A stretch of DNA of 11,114 nucleotides from Candidatus Schekmanbacteria bacterium (GTDB lineage: Bacteria; Schekmanbacteria; GWA2-38-11; J061), in contig RFHX01000250.1 in NCBI GenBank assembly GCA_003695725.1, positions 1 through 11,114 on the forward strand. The letters are read 5' to 3'. The position numbers and the translations under genes were made by a program. Positions 1-7,200 of this stretch are shown in pieces (the stretch's first letter is position 1; each line of letters starts with the position of its first letter). The notes below the pieces were generated by a model. The model was not told the origin of the DNA. It made no database searches and worked only from the letters and a program-made list of their open reading frames with translations.

Positions 1-464
1 GGAAGAACTATTATGAACCTATTGTTTTTAACATAGAATTTGTTGTAATTTTTTGTGTAATCTTTTAATGATTCTCTTATCTTCTCCTTGAAAAAATCCA
101 AATTCATTCCCTGATTTAATGGAATCAAGGGCTTGAAGATTATTTTTTCACCTCTAACAGCAAATATATAGGAAACAGACTTGAATTTTTGAAAATACGC
201 TGATACAAATTTCAAATAATCATCATTGGAAGAAAAATCTACCCAGCCATTTCTATAAAGAACATTCATAAGTTCAATATTCCGGCTCAATGAAAAAAAA
301 TACTTCTCAATAGCGCGGGATACTTGCTCAGCAATTTGAAGTTTTTGCTCTCCATATCGTTCGACCAAATCCTTTTCCAATGACGATTGAAGCTTTATTG
401 AAAAGAAGAAAAAGGCGGGAATTATAATCAGAAAGAGAACAACAGGAACGATATTCTTCTTCAT
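1..464 (-). CDS. Membrane-anchored sensor protein, N-terminal part (runs off window)
   Basis: This open frame starts with ATG at 464 and stays open for 154 codons to the window edge, so the 3' part is missing. A Shine-Dalgarno-like GAGGA lies about 8 bases before the ATG. The start MKKNIVPVVLFLIIIPAFFF is a short charged tail followed by one hydrophobic helix (about residues 5-22). After it comes a charged, helix-prone stretch (KLQSSLEKDLVERYGEQKL) and then a mixed alpha/beta region containing VSYIFAVRGEKIIFKPLIP. A single helix followed by a periplasmic helical/PAS- or Cache-like domain is typical of the input half of histidine kinases or diguanylate cyclases. No kinase, GGDEF or HAMP motif is in view, so the output is unknown. 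It follows the nonahaem cytochrome gene after 69 bases on the same strand and may sense redox state or an electron acceptor for the cluster, which is inference. Confidence 0.7.
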   Translation of the reverse strand, partial: MKKNIVPVVLFLIIIPAFFFFSIKLQSSLEKDLVERYGEQKLQIAEQVSRAIEKYFFSLSRNIELMNVLYRNGWVDFSSNDDYLKFVSAYFQKFKSVSYIFAVRGEKIIFKPLIPLNQGMNLDFFKEKIRESLKDYTKNYNKFYVKNNRFIIVL

Positions 465-482
465 TTTTTTTCCTCATCATCA

Positions 483-515
483 GGATATGAAGAAGGATAT
501 GACCTTTTATGTCAT
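483..515. repeat. Direct repeat plus inverted repeat, candidate operator
   Basis: GGATATGA occurs at 483-490 and again at 495-502, so its copies start 12 bases apart. Overlapping the second copy is an inverted repeat, ATGAC (499-503) and GTCAT (511-515) with a 7-base spacer. Both sit in the short gap before the sensor gene and overlap the possible -10 and spacer. Tandem sites about one helical turn apart are typical of dimeric response-regulator binding. No specific regulator can be named. Confidence 0.35.
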
Positions 516-524
516 TTTTGTCAA
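496..524 (-). promoter_or_regulatory. Possible weak promoter for the sensor gene
   Basis: On the minus strand a perfect TTGACA (524-519) is followed after 17 bases by CATATC (501-496), which matches only 3 of 6 positions of the -10 consensus. It lies in the 69-base gap between the nonahaem cytochrome and the sensor gene. The good -35 with a poor -10, overlapped by repeated sequence, would suit an activator-dependent promoter, but it may also be chance. Confidence 0.3.
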
Positions 525-533
525 TATTTTTCT

Positions 534-1940
534 TTATCTTATGTCAGCACCGGGAACATCACTGCCGGTCAGATTCTTGTAGGAAAGTTGAAGAAGTTTG
601 ACTGCATAACCTGCATTATGAACACCGTGACTTTTGTCATTATTGACAAAAAGCCAGTTGAAGGCGGCTCTTTTTTCATTATCAGTGGCTGAAGATGAGA
701 ACTTGAAAAATGTGCGTCCAAAAGAATCAGTATCTTCAGTTACATTGCCGGATTCAAGTATTTTGCTTTTTAAAAGCGTTAATAATCCATCGACTTCTGA
801 TTGAATTCCTTCTGTGCTTCCATCACCGTCATAGTCTCCTCTTGCAGTCCTATCAAAAGAAGTCAGACCTGAGTGGCATTGTCCGCAGGCACTGAGAAGC
901 TCATTTCCATCATCATCTGAGACCATAAATGTATGGCTTCCAATGGTATTATGCCCATCTTCGCCACTTGAGGGCGTACTATATCCATGACAGGTCAAAC
1001 ATTTGTCTGCAAATGTTGAATGGAAAGAATTGTCAATTGTTTCACCAAAATCATAGCCGCCTGTACCAACCAAAAGCTGCGCTTGGTTATGTGCAGGCAC
1101 CTCTCCTGAATCCACTGCTTTGTCAACATCCTCAATCTGGTCATTATGGCAGGTAAAACATATTGCGGCATTCTCGGCAGCATATTTGACACCGCTTCCC
1201 GGAAGAGTCGCATTGCCGGTAGTTCTTAGTTGATATTTATTTTTGCTGCTGTGGGGATCATGACATCCCACACAGGTAATAGGATTTGACGCTCGCTTAA
1301 TGGACACTGATCCTTTGTAGTAAATTGCATCGACACTATGGCACTCGAGACAGCTGTCTTCTGACTCTTTGTGTCCCTTTAATGTCTTCAGAGATTTAGA
1401 ATGTTTGGAATTGACCCATTGGTCATATTGACCCTTCGACTGCGAACCGGAAATTGTTTTCGTATGACATTTGCCGCAAGTAGTTGCTTGTAAAGAAAGA
1501 AGAGTTTGCTTGAATTGAATCTTTCTTGCACTTGAGCGGCTTGTATAATGAGGAGAATAACGGCCTGCTGCTTTATGGCAGGATTCACAACCTACATTTT
1601 CTAATCCCTTTTCAGGATTCTCATCATATCCGCCATTTTTGATCTTTTTATCATAACCAGTTGTATGGCACTGCAAGCAGGTTTTATTATTTTTGCTTAT
1701 ATCAGAAAATGCTGAAGCATGTTTTGTTTTCTTCCATTCATCACCTTTACTTTCGTGGCAATGTTTACAGCGATTGCTTCCTATATATTTTCTACCCAAG
1801 TAGGGAGGACTTTTAACTTTAGTTTCATCTGAACTGCTTGTACTTCCGCCTCCTCCACCACCACAGGCGGTTAAGAAAAAAGTCGAACAAAGGAGCATTA
1901 AGAAAAATAATCTAACTGCAATAAATGTTTTTTTAATCAT
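534..1940 (-). CDS. Outer-membrane nonahaem c-type cytochrome lipoprotein
   Basis: This 468-residue exported protein probably carries electrons to the outside of the cell as the surface member of a porin-cytochrome conduit. The signal peptide ends in a clear lipobox, LTAC, with Cys26 as the lipidated residue. A GGGGGG linker follows, and Gly at +2 does not signal inner-membrane retention. Nine CXXCH motifs start at Cys58, 88, 118, 155, 197, 223, 261, 314 and 352. The first region (YIGSNRCKHCH with W69 and H74) resembles the cytochrome c554 family. Residues 357-468 hold no haem motif. They contain an acidic DYDGDG loop (369-374), likely a Ca site, and an end segment with GVHNAGYAVKLLQ, as seen in other large multihaem cytochromes. 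No CXXCK motif is present, so it is not a NrfA-type nitrite reductase. AGGTG before the ATG supports the start. The gene follows the dodecahaem gene after 11 bases. A terminal reductase role cannot be excluded. Confidence 0.9.
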   Translation of the reverse strand: MIKKTFIAVRLFFLMLLCSTFFLTACGGGGGGSTSSSDETKVKSPPYLGRKYIGSNRCKHCHESKGDEWKKTKHASAFSDISKNNKTCLQCHTTGYDKKIKNGGYDENPEKGLENVGCESCHKAAGRYSPHYTSRSSARKIQFKQTLLSLQATTCGKCHTKTISGSQSKGQYDQWVNSKHSKSLKTLKGHKESEDSCLECHSVDAIYYKGSVSIKRASNPITCVGCHDPHSSKNKYQLRTTGNATLPGSGVKYAAENAAICFTCHNDQIEDVDKAVDSGEVPAHNQAQLLVGTGGYDFGETIDNSFHSTFADKCLTCHGYSTPSSGEDGHNTIGSHTFMVSDDDGNELLSACGQCHSGLTSFDRTARGDYDGDGSTEGIQSEVDGLLTLLKSKILESGNVTEDTDSFGRTFFKFSSSATDNEKRAAFNWLFVNNDKSHGVHNAGYAVKLLQLSYKNLTGSDVPGADIR

Positions 1941-1951
1941 TTCACCTTTTT

Positions 1952-2875
1952 TTATTTAACAAGCTTTTTAAGATTTATAGTATGACAAACACCACAAAAA
2001 TCTTTCTTATGGCAAACAAGACAGGATCTTGCATTTCTCTTTGCCACTACTCTGTGATTCGGCACCCAATTAGGCTCAAAATGAGTTGTAGGTTTCTGCT
2101 GATGACAGCGACTGCAGAAATCTGCCTGATGGCATACAGCACATTTATCTCTATTCTGAGTTGCATATCTTCCATGTATATCCTGCTTCCATGACAAAGT
2201 ATGTGAAGAAGGTTTATTCTTCAAGTGACAGTCCTGACATTTGGATGTCTGATGGCAAAGAATACATTTTTTCTCATTTCCCTCAATCTTATTTCTATGA
2301 AGTGTCTTCCATGAAAGGTCATGGGAAATAGAAAGTTCATTATCGATTGGCTTTCTATTTTCCCGAATTTCTGAATGACATTTACTACAATTTGTCTCTT
2401 TTTCATTATGACATTCAAAACATTTCTCCATCTTTGGAATATCAGCAAAGGAAACTTTTTCACGGTTTATAATTTCAGGATGGCATTGTTCACATTCAGT
2501 TCCTCTATCTGTATGATTCTTGTGAGAAAAGATGAGATCTTTCGGCGCTAACTTGACAAACTTGACAAATACCTTTCTATCATCTCTCGTATGACATTTA
2601 TTACATTCTGTTGATTCAATCTTTCCTTCTTCTATGTCATGGCACTGAGAACATTCTTCATGGGTTGGAAGTTTCATTTTCTGTCCATTGACATCAGTCA
2701 TATGGCAATCACTGCACTCTGCCCCAACTTCACCATCAGGGTTGGTATGAAAGCTATGAGGGAAAATTAGTCCCGAATCTTCCTCATTGCAGGCAGAAAA
2801 AAAGCTAACGAAACACAGAAGCAGAATAGATAAGCAAAGAGCTGCAACACTGTATTTTTTCTTTTCCATCACCAT
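1952..2875 (-). CDS. Dodecahaem c-type cytochrome, likely periplasmic partner of the porin
   Basis: This 307-residue exported protein has twelve CXXCH motifs, starting at Cys54, 75, 91, 128, 152, 163, 204, 213, 245, 254, 285 and 294, or about one haem per 26 residues. The first six fall into two triplets, each preceded by an H-x2-H pair (PHSFH, FSHKNH) as in c7/c3-type cytochromes. The last six form three tandem 40-residue dihaem repeats. The signal peptide ends in FFSAC (Cys29), an imperfect lipobox with Phe at -3, so it may be a lipoprotein or a cleaved soluble protein. It lies between the barrel gene (20 bases upstream) and the surface cytochrome gene, the usual company of a conduit cytochrome that passes electrons through or into the barrel. 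Start choice between Met1 and Met3 is open, because GGAG lies 14 bases before Met1. Catalytic function is not indicated; electron transfer is the simplest role. Confidence 0.88.
   Translation of the reverse strand: MVMEKKKYSVAALCLSILLLCFVSFFSACNEEDSGLIFPHSFHTNPDGEVGAECSDCHMTDVNGQKMKLPTHEECSQCHDIEEGKIESTECNKCHTRDDRKVFVKFVKLAPKDLIFSHKNHTDRGTECEQCHPEIINREKVSFADIPKMEKCFECHNEKETNCSKCHSEIRENRKPIDNELSISHDLSWKTLHRNKIEGNEKKCILCHQTSKCQDCHLKNKPSSHTLSWKQDIHGRYATQNRDKCAVCHQADFCSRCHQQKPTTHFEPNWVPNHRVVAKRNARSCLVCHKKDFCGVCHTINLKKLVK
1982..2323 (-). repeat. Three tandem 40-residue dihaem modules in the dodecahaem cytochrome
   Basis: Residues 185-298 repeat the pattern H-x3/4-W-x3-H-x9/10-CXXCH-x4-CXXCH three times. 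The leading His are 185, 225 and 265, exactly 40 apart. The Trp are 189, 229 and 270, and the second His are 193, 234 and 274. The paired haem motifs are CILCHQTSKCQDCH, CAVCHQADFCSRCH and CLVCHKKDFCGVCH. The two His per module are natural distal ligands. Internal duplication of a dihaem unit is the likely origin. Confidence 0.85.
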
Positions 2876-2895
2876 AAAATTCTAAAATTCTCCGA

Positions 2896-4251
2896 CTAAA
2901 AGTTAAATTCAAGCTCTACTCTAACACCCTGCAAATAATCAAGTTTTGAGAAAGGAACTGCAAGCTCATCATCTTCTTCATAAGAGTATGCAACAAGATA
3001 ACTTATCCTCTTAGTAACTTCGCCTCTAATCTCTGTTGAAAAGCCATATGTCTGATAAACATTGCGGTTATAATCATAAAACCTATAAAATGTGCCTGCT
3101 GAAACTGAAATATTGTTGCCTAACATCTGTGAATATTGTCCTCTAACTTCATTCGATTCAGTCTCAAATCTCTTTGAACTTCTTTCATCCTTATAATGAC
3201 GCCATTCTACAAATATGTCGTTGCCTTCAAGCATTATATCCCTGCAATTCAAACCGGCAGTAAATTCAAGAAAATCTGAATTGTATTGATCGCCTTCATT
3301 ATTGTTCAAAAGGTCATGAATAGTTAAAGAAGCTTCCAAGGCAAATTTTTTAAAAAGGGGCTGGTTCCATAAAATCGATAATTCCTCATATGGATCCAAG
3401 TCACCGATATTCAAACGGGCAACATCATATCCTTCCTTTCCCCTGTTGGATGAAGATGTATAATCAAAATCATAGTCATCGGCATTACTGCCTCCCAACA
3501 ATCTAAAATATGAAATCTTTATATTCGATGATAATTTTGGGAAGAAATAATCAAATTCTGCGCTCACATTCCTTGGGTCGTTATTTATGAGTGCATATTT
3601 CAGTGATAGGTCAAGATTGCGCGTTACATTCTGATGAAAAGCAAAGTCGTAACTAAAATCAAGATACTTGACAAAGCGTGCTTCAAAGAGGGTTTTTTCA
3701 TTTATTGTCAAATCAAAGTTTCCACCCCAAATACCCTTTTTTCTCGGATGGTATCTGAGACTCACTCTTCGTCCGCCAAAGAGGGATAAGTTGAAAAGAT
3801 TGCTTTTATTGAAATCAATAGAGGCACCATCGAAATGTGCCAATTCTGCACCATAAAAATACTGTCTTCCTATCTTCGAATCAAATATGCCTAAAACATT
3901 TTTAAAATTAGCCCAAATACTATAAATATCTGAAATCCTATCATCACCGCTGTAAGTATCGCGCACATCACGAAAATAGTCCTTTATCCCTGTGCCATCT
4001 ATATCGCGCTCTATTCTTCCATTTGCATAGGTTTCAAGATTTTCTAGCCCATAACCTTCACTCTTAAAAGTAATGTATTGAAAAAAATCGTGGTCAACAT
4101 CGTTAGTCCTAATATCCTTGAATCGGGCTGAACGGAAATCATAGGCGCTTTTTAGATTGAGACTGAAGCTTTTGGCAAAACTCAGATACGGCAGAAGCGA
4201 AAAAGATAAAATTAAAGCAAAAATCAAATATATATTTTTTCTATTTAACAT
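2896..4251 (-). CDS. Outer-membrane beta-barrel (porin-like, conduit candidate)
   Basis: This 451-residue protein has a signal peptide ending near LSFA|KSF (about residue 26). The rest consists of alternating polar and hydrophobic short strands rich in aromatic residues, for example SLNLKSAYDF, FDSKIGRQYF, ISVSAGTFYRFYDY and SYLVAYSYE. They are separated by acidic, Asn-rich loops. It ends in VELEFNF, with the C-terminal Phe typical of BAM-inserted outer-membrane proteins. Length suggests roughly 16-20 strands, smaller than MtrB/OmbB-type conduit barrels of about 700 residues. Placement directly before two multihaem cytochromes points to a porin-cytochrome complex, where the barrel sheathes a cytochrome wire. 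An ordinary substrate porin, or an alginate-export/phosphate-porin-like barrel, is the alternative. There is no clear Shine-Dalgarno before the ATG. A 97-base gap with a possible promoter separates it from the tetrahaem gene. Confidence 0.82.
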   Translation of the reverse strand: MLNRKNIYLIFALILSFSLLPYLSFAKSFSLNLKSAYDFRSARFKDIRTNDVDHDFFQYITFKSEGYGLENLETYANGRIERDIDGTGIKDYFRDVRDTYSGDDRISDIYSIWANFKNVLGIFDSKIGRQYFYGAELAHFDGASIDFNKSNLFNLSLFGGRRVSLRYHPRKKGIWGGNFDLTINEKTLFEARFVKYLDFSYDFAFHQNVTRNLDLSLKYALINNDPRNVSAEFDYFFPKLSSNIKISYFRLLGGSNADDYDFDYTSSSNRGKEGYDVARLNIGDLDPYEELSILWNQPLFKKFALEASLTIHDLLNNNEGDQYNSDFLEFTAGLNCRDIMLEGNDIFVEWRHYKDERSSKRFETESNEVRGQYSQMLGNNISVSAGTFYRFYDYNRNVYQTYGFSTEIRGEVTKRISYLVAYSYEEDDELAVPFSKLDYLQGVRVELEFNF

Positions 4252-4288
4252 TTTTAACTGAACAAAAAAAATTTTGGAATTTTAATTT

Positions 4289-4318
4289 TTTATAAACTGA
4301 AAACTTTTTTATTGTAAA
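4289..4318 (-). promoter_or_regulatory. Possible internal promoter before the barrel gene
   Basis: TTTACA (4318-4313, 5 of 6 consensus) and TATAAA (4294-4289, 5 of 6) are separated by 18 bases in the widest gap between the co-oriented structural genes, 38 bases before the barrel ATG. The region is very A/T-rich, so matches are easy to find by chance. A weak A/T inverted repeat (AAAATT at 4268-4273, AATTTT at 4278-4283) lies between it and the gene. Confidence 0.4.
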
Positions 4319-4348
4319 GAAAAAAAATAAGGCAGGCGAAAAAAGGGA

Positions 4349-5566
4349 CTAATGTTTCTTCAAATATTCAACAATATTTCTCAACTCATCAGCATTCATA
4401 AGAGGCCATGAAATTCCTTTTTCCTTCATCTTGTCTCTCATTTGAGGACCATGATTCCACATAGCCCACGCCATATAAATCGAAGAAACTTCTCTTCCGG
4501 GCAAAGGAATTTTTATCTTACCGCTTTCCGGTTTCTTCCCAACAGTATGGCAGATGACACATTTCTTTGCTTCAAATTGTTTCTTGCCCAGATAGGCATT
4601 ACCTCTTGGTTCAACATATTTCAAACTAAAAAGGTAAGCCATCAAATCAGACATCTCTTCTGCTGTAAACCCACGGCTTCCTCTGCCAATAGGTGCACCG
4701 CTTGCAATCATCTGCGGAGCATGATTCCACATCAAGCCTGCAAGCTGTGATATTGTACTGCTCTCTGCATCCTTTTCAATGAGACGGCGTGAAAGGTCGG
4801 GACCTGCCCCTCCGCCTCTTCCGAATATGCTGTGGCAATTGGCACACCCCTTCTTTCTAAATATACTCCTCCCCTTTGAAGGACTACCGGGGCTTAGATA
4901 CTCCTTTTCTGCACTGCCCGCTACTTCCTTTACATATGCCACAAGGTCAACCATTTCACTTCCTCTAAAAACAGGCCATCTAATTCCGGCATCTCTCATT
5001 GCACTTTTCATACCTGCGGCATGATTGAGCATCAAAGATGCCCATGCTATTGGACTCGAATACCGTCCCCAAGTAGTCAATTCAGGACCAATTCTTCCTC
5101 CTTTCCCTCTCAAAGTATGGCATTCTCCACATTTTTTTTCTCTAAAAACCTTTTCTCCCTTCGATGAATTGCCTATTTCTATGTTAGAGCGCATAAAAAC
5201 CAAAAAAGCAAAGATGTCTGACATCTCTTTCTGCGAAATACTTTCAGTTGCGGCTTTCTTCAATATTCTATGTTCCAGCATTATTGGAGCATGATTCCAC
5301 ATTCCTGCTGCAAGAGCACTAACTGAAATATCAGCTCGCCTTCCTCTAACTGTGCCCAACTCAGGACCTTCCTTTCCACCTTCACCCCAAACGGAATGGC
5401 AAGCGATACATCCCTTTGTATAAAAAGCATCCCATCCTGCTGAGGGTTCGCCTTTCAATATTACAGTTTCAGCATACAAAAGGGATGAGAAGGAAAGAAT
5501 GAGTAGAAATAAAAAAATCCTCAAACTTCTTTGTCCAATTTTCTTCTGCATTTTCATCTCTATCAT
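4349..5566 (-). CDS. Periplasmic tetrahaem cytochrome of four tandem class I domains
   Basis: This 405-residue exported protein has a signal peptide ending at LLYA|ET (residue 32). Four CXXCH motifs start at Cys53, 146, 241 and 336, spaced 93, 95 and 95 residues apart. Each domain has the class I pattern CXXCH...G-x-GG-x-GP-x-L, lost in domain 4, followed by an (M/L)-x-NHA-x2-M motif: MWNHAPIM (89-96), LMLNHAAGM (178-186), LMWNHAPQM (278-286) and AMWNHGPQM (368-376). The Met at 96, 186, 286 and 376 is the likely distal haem ligand. This gives His/Met haems of higher potential, unlike the presumably bis-His haems of the other cytochromes. It follows the membrane module after 9 bases. In Alternative Complex III operons a small monohaem cytochrome (ActE) plays a comparable part. 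Here it may shuttle electrons from the quinol complex to the outer-membrane conduit. Met4 or Met6 are possible starts, since no good ribosome site precedes Met1. Confidence 0.9.
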   Translation of the reverse strand: MIEMKMQKKIGQRSLRIFLFLLILSFSSLLYAETVILKGEPSAGWDAFYTKGCIACHSVWGEGGKEGPELGTVRGRRADISVSALAAGMWNHAPIMLEHRILKKAATESISQKEMSDIFAFLVFMRSNIEIGNSSKGEKVFREKKCGECHTLRGKGGRIGPELTTWGRYSSPIAWASLMLNHAAGMKSAMRDAGIRWPVFRGSEMVDLVAYVKEVAGSAEKEYLSPGSPSKGRSIFRKKGCANCHSIFGRGGGAGPDLSRRLIEKDAESSTISQLAGLMWNHAPQMIASGAPIGRGSRGFTAEEMSDLMAYLFSLKYVEPRGNAYLGKKQFEAKKCVICHTVGKKPESGKIKIPLPGREVSSIYMAWAMWNHGPQMRDKMKEKGISWPLMNADELRNIVEYLKKH

Positions 5567-5575
5567 AAATGAAAT

Positions 5576-5821
5576 TTATTCACTTTTATCTTTAGAAATG
5601 CCAAAATAGATAGTGCTTACGACAAGCCCCAAAATGATAAACAGGGGTATGGCTACCATTCCAATTATTTTAGCAAATGGCATTGCCGGGTCCTGCCACT
5701 CCTTTGCAAAAAAATAACCATTCAAGACAAAAGCTATTATCCCGCTTACAAAAAGCCACATAAAGATGAGTATCAAAAATTGGCATATCTTTGCGATTGT
5801 TTCTATCTTCTTATCATCCAT
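5576..5821 (-). CDS. Small two-helix inner-membrane protein of the quinol complex
   Basis: This 81-residue protein is preceded by AGAGGTG 8 bases before its ATG, which supports translation. It has a charged start (MDDKKIETIAK), two hydrophobic helices (about residues 12-34 and 49-73) and a charged end (SKDKSE), with an NGYFFAKEWQDPAMPF loop between them. There is no cofactor motif. It lies between the NrfD-like gene (20 bases) and the tetrahaem cytochrome gene (9 bases), so it is probably an accessory subunit of the membrane complex. The position recalls ActD of Alternative Complex III, but that protein is larger and no sequence identity can be claimed. A lone assembly or docking factor is equally possible. 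Confidence 0.75.
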   Translation of the reverse strand: MDDKKIETIAKICQFLILIFMWLFVSGIIAFVLNGYFFAKEWQDPAMPFAKIIGMVAIPLFIILGLVVSTIYFGISKDKSE

Positions 5822-5841
5822 ACAAAAACACCTCTAAAATG

Positions 5842-7197
5842 CTAACTTTTTGCTTCGCCTTTTTCAAAATGAGGCACATAGCTGTCAACCCTCTCTCTTA
5901 CTTCTTCGGCACCTTTTTCTCTTCCTTCCTTGATCTCCCAAATCGAAATCATTGGAAAAAATTTCGTGAAGAGCACATATAGAAGAAGAAAGACAGCAAA
6001 GGAGCCTGCAAGCTCTGAAAATTCTACCCAAGTAGGAAAGTACCACCCTCTATCATAGGGAAGACGAGGATTGACCAAAGTTGGAACTATAATACAAAAT
6101 CTCTCAAGCCACATACCAATAGTCACGGAAACAGAAGCGATTACTGTGCCTGTTATTGTTCTTGTTTTGCTGTTGCAAAGTATTGCAAAAGGGATAATGA
6201 AGCAGGTTAAAACCATTCCCCAAAAGGGAGCGGCATAACGGCCATTGAATTTCTCCCAAAAGACTGCCATATGGGAAGGTTCTGCGCCATAATAGGTTGT
6301 AAGATATTCACAAAAAGTAAAATAGAACCACAGAAGCGTCATAACAAGAAGAAGAATTCCCATATATTCAAAATGGATTTTTCTGAAATATGCCTCGAGA
6401 TTGAATGCCTTTCGCAGAATCGCCATTCCAATAATCAGCGCCGCAATGCCTGAAAAAATTGCTCCTGCAACAAAATAGGGACCAAATATCGTGCTGTGCC
6501 ACATTGGCTGTACTGTCATTGCAAAAACATAAGAAATAACAGTATGCACTGAAACGGCTATAGGTATAACAAGAATTGCCATTATAGATATCAGCCTTTC
6601 AAGAATCCGCCACTGTCTTTCAGTGCCCTTCCACCCCATTGCAAGAATGGTATAAAAAAGGCGGAATTTCTTCGTCTTATCCCGTATTATTGCAATATCA
6701 GGTATCAGTGGAATATAGAGATAAATAGAGCTTGCTGTAAGGTAGGTCGAAATACTCACAAAATCCCATATGAGCGGTGATTGAAATCTGCCGTAGATTA
6801 CGGGATTCATCAATCTGTCAGGACGTCCGAGGTCAACAATTACATTCCCAAGACCGATGAATAAGACCATTACCGTTATAACCTCTGCCGACCTTGTTAT
6901 CGCACGCCTCCACTCAGCCTGAGCGATTCTCAATATTGCTGAAATTAAGGTCCCTGCATGACTGATACCAATAAAAAATACGAAATTTGTAATATAAACG
7001 CCCCAAAATGTTGGACGGTTCATACCAGTAACACCAAGTCCCCACCTCAACTGGCAAATATAAGCAAAGGCAGCCCAAGCAATCACTGCAAGTAAAATTC
7101 CTACGGTTATATAAAAGCCCTTCCCCGTATTTATGACAGGTTCAAGAAGTATGTCATCAGGATCTTTAAATTTAGATTTCAAATTTTCTTCCGCCAT
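5842..7197 (-). CDS. NrfD/ActC-family ten-helix quinone-interacting membrane subunit
   Basis: This 451-residue integral membrane protein would be the menaquinol/menaquinone site of the complex. Ten hydrophobic helices are visible at about residues 28-48, 64-90, 103-123, 143-165, 203-228, 238-262, 276-300, 322-341, 347-374 and 394-415. The ten-helix form matches ActC and QrcD rather than the eight-helix PsrC. The conserved-looking GISHAGTLISAILRI (77-91), DLGRPDRLMNP (122-132), FCEYLTTYYG (295-304) and WVEFSELAGSF (390-400) are characteristic of the ActC-like branch. His80, Asp122 and Glu296 are candidate proton or quinone-pathway residues. The gene starts 3 bases after the ferredoxin stop, with its ribosome site AAGGTGA overlapping that stop, so translational coupling is likely. 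There is only one NrfD copy; no ActF partner is present in the window. Proton pumping cannot be judged from sequence alone. Confidence 0.93.
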   Translation of the reverse strand: MAEENLKSKFKDPDDILLEPVINTGKGFYITVGILLAVIAWAAFAYICQLRWGLGVTGMNRPTFWGVYITNFVFFIGISHAGTLISAILRIAQAEWRRAITRSAEVITVMVLFIGLGNVIVDLGRPDRLMNPVIYGRFQSPLIWDFVSISTYLTASSIYLYIPLIPDIAIIRDKTKKFRLFYTILAMGWKGTERQWRILERLISIMAILVIPIAVSVHTVISYVFAMTVQPMWHSTIFGPYFVAGAIFSGIAALIIGMAILRKAFNLEAYFRKIHFEYMGILLLVMTLLWFYFTFCEYLTTYYGAEPSHMAVFWEKFNGRYAAPFWGMVLTCFIIPFAILCNSKTRTITGTVIASVSVTIGMWLERFCIIVPTLVNPRLPYDRGWYFPTWVEFSELAGSFAVFLLLYVLFTKFFPMISIWEIKEGREKGAEEVRERVDSYVPHFEKGEAKS

Positions 7198-7200
7198 TGC

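Noticed and set aside
534-1940. Nonahaem cytochrome as a NrfA nitrite reductase or hydroxylamine oxidoreductase
   Set aside because: No CXXCK catalytic haem motif and no clear active-site tyrosine cross-link pattern. The lipobox and haem spacing fit a surface electron carrier better.
4252-4348. Intrinsic terminator after the tetrahaem cytochrome gene
   Set aside because: T-runs are present, but no GC-rich stem precedes them. Only a weak A/T inverted repeat is seen.
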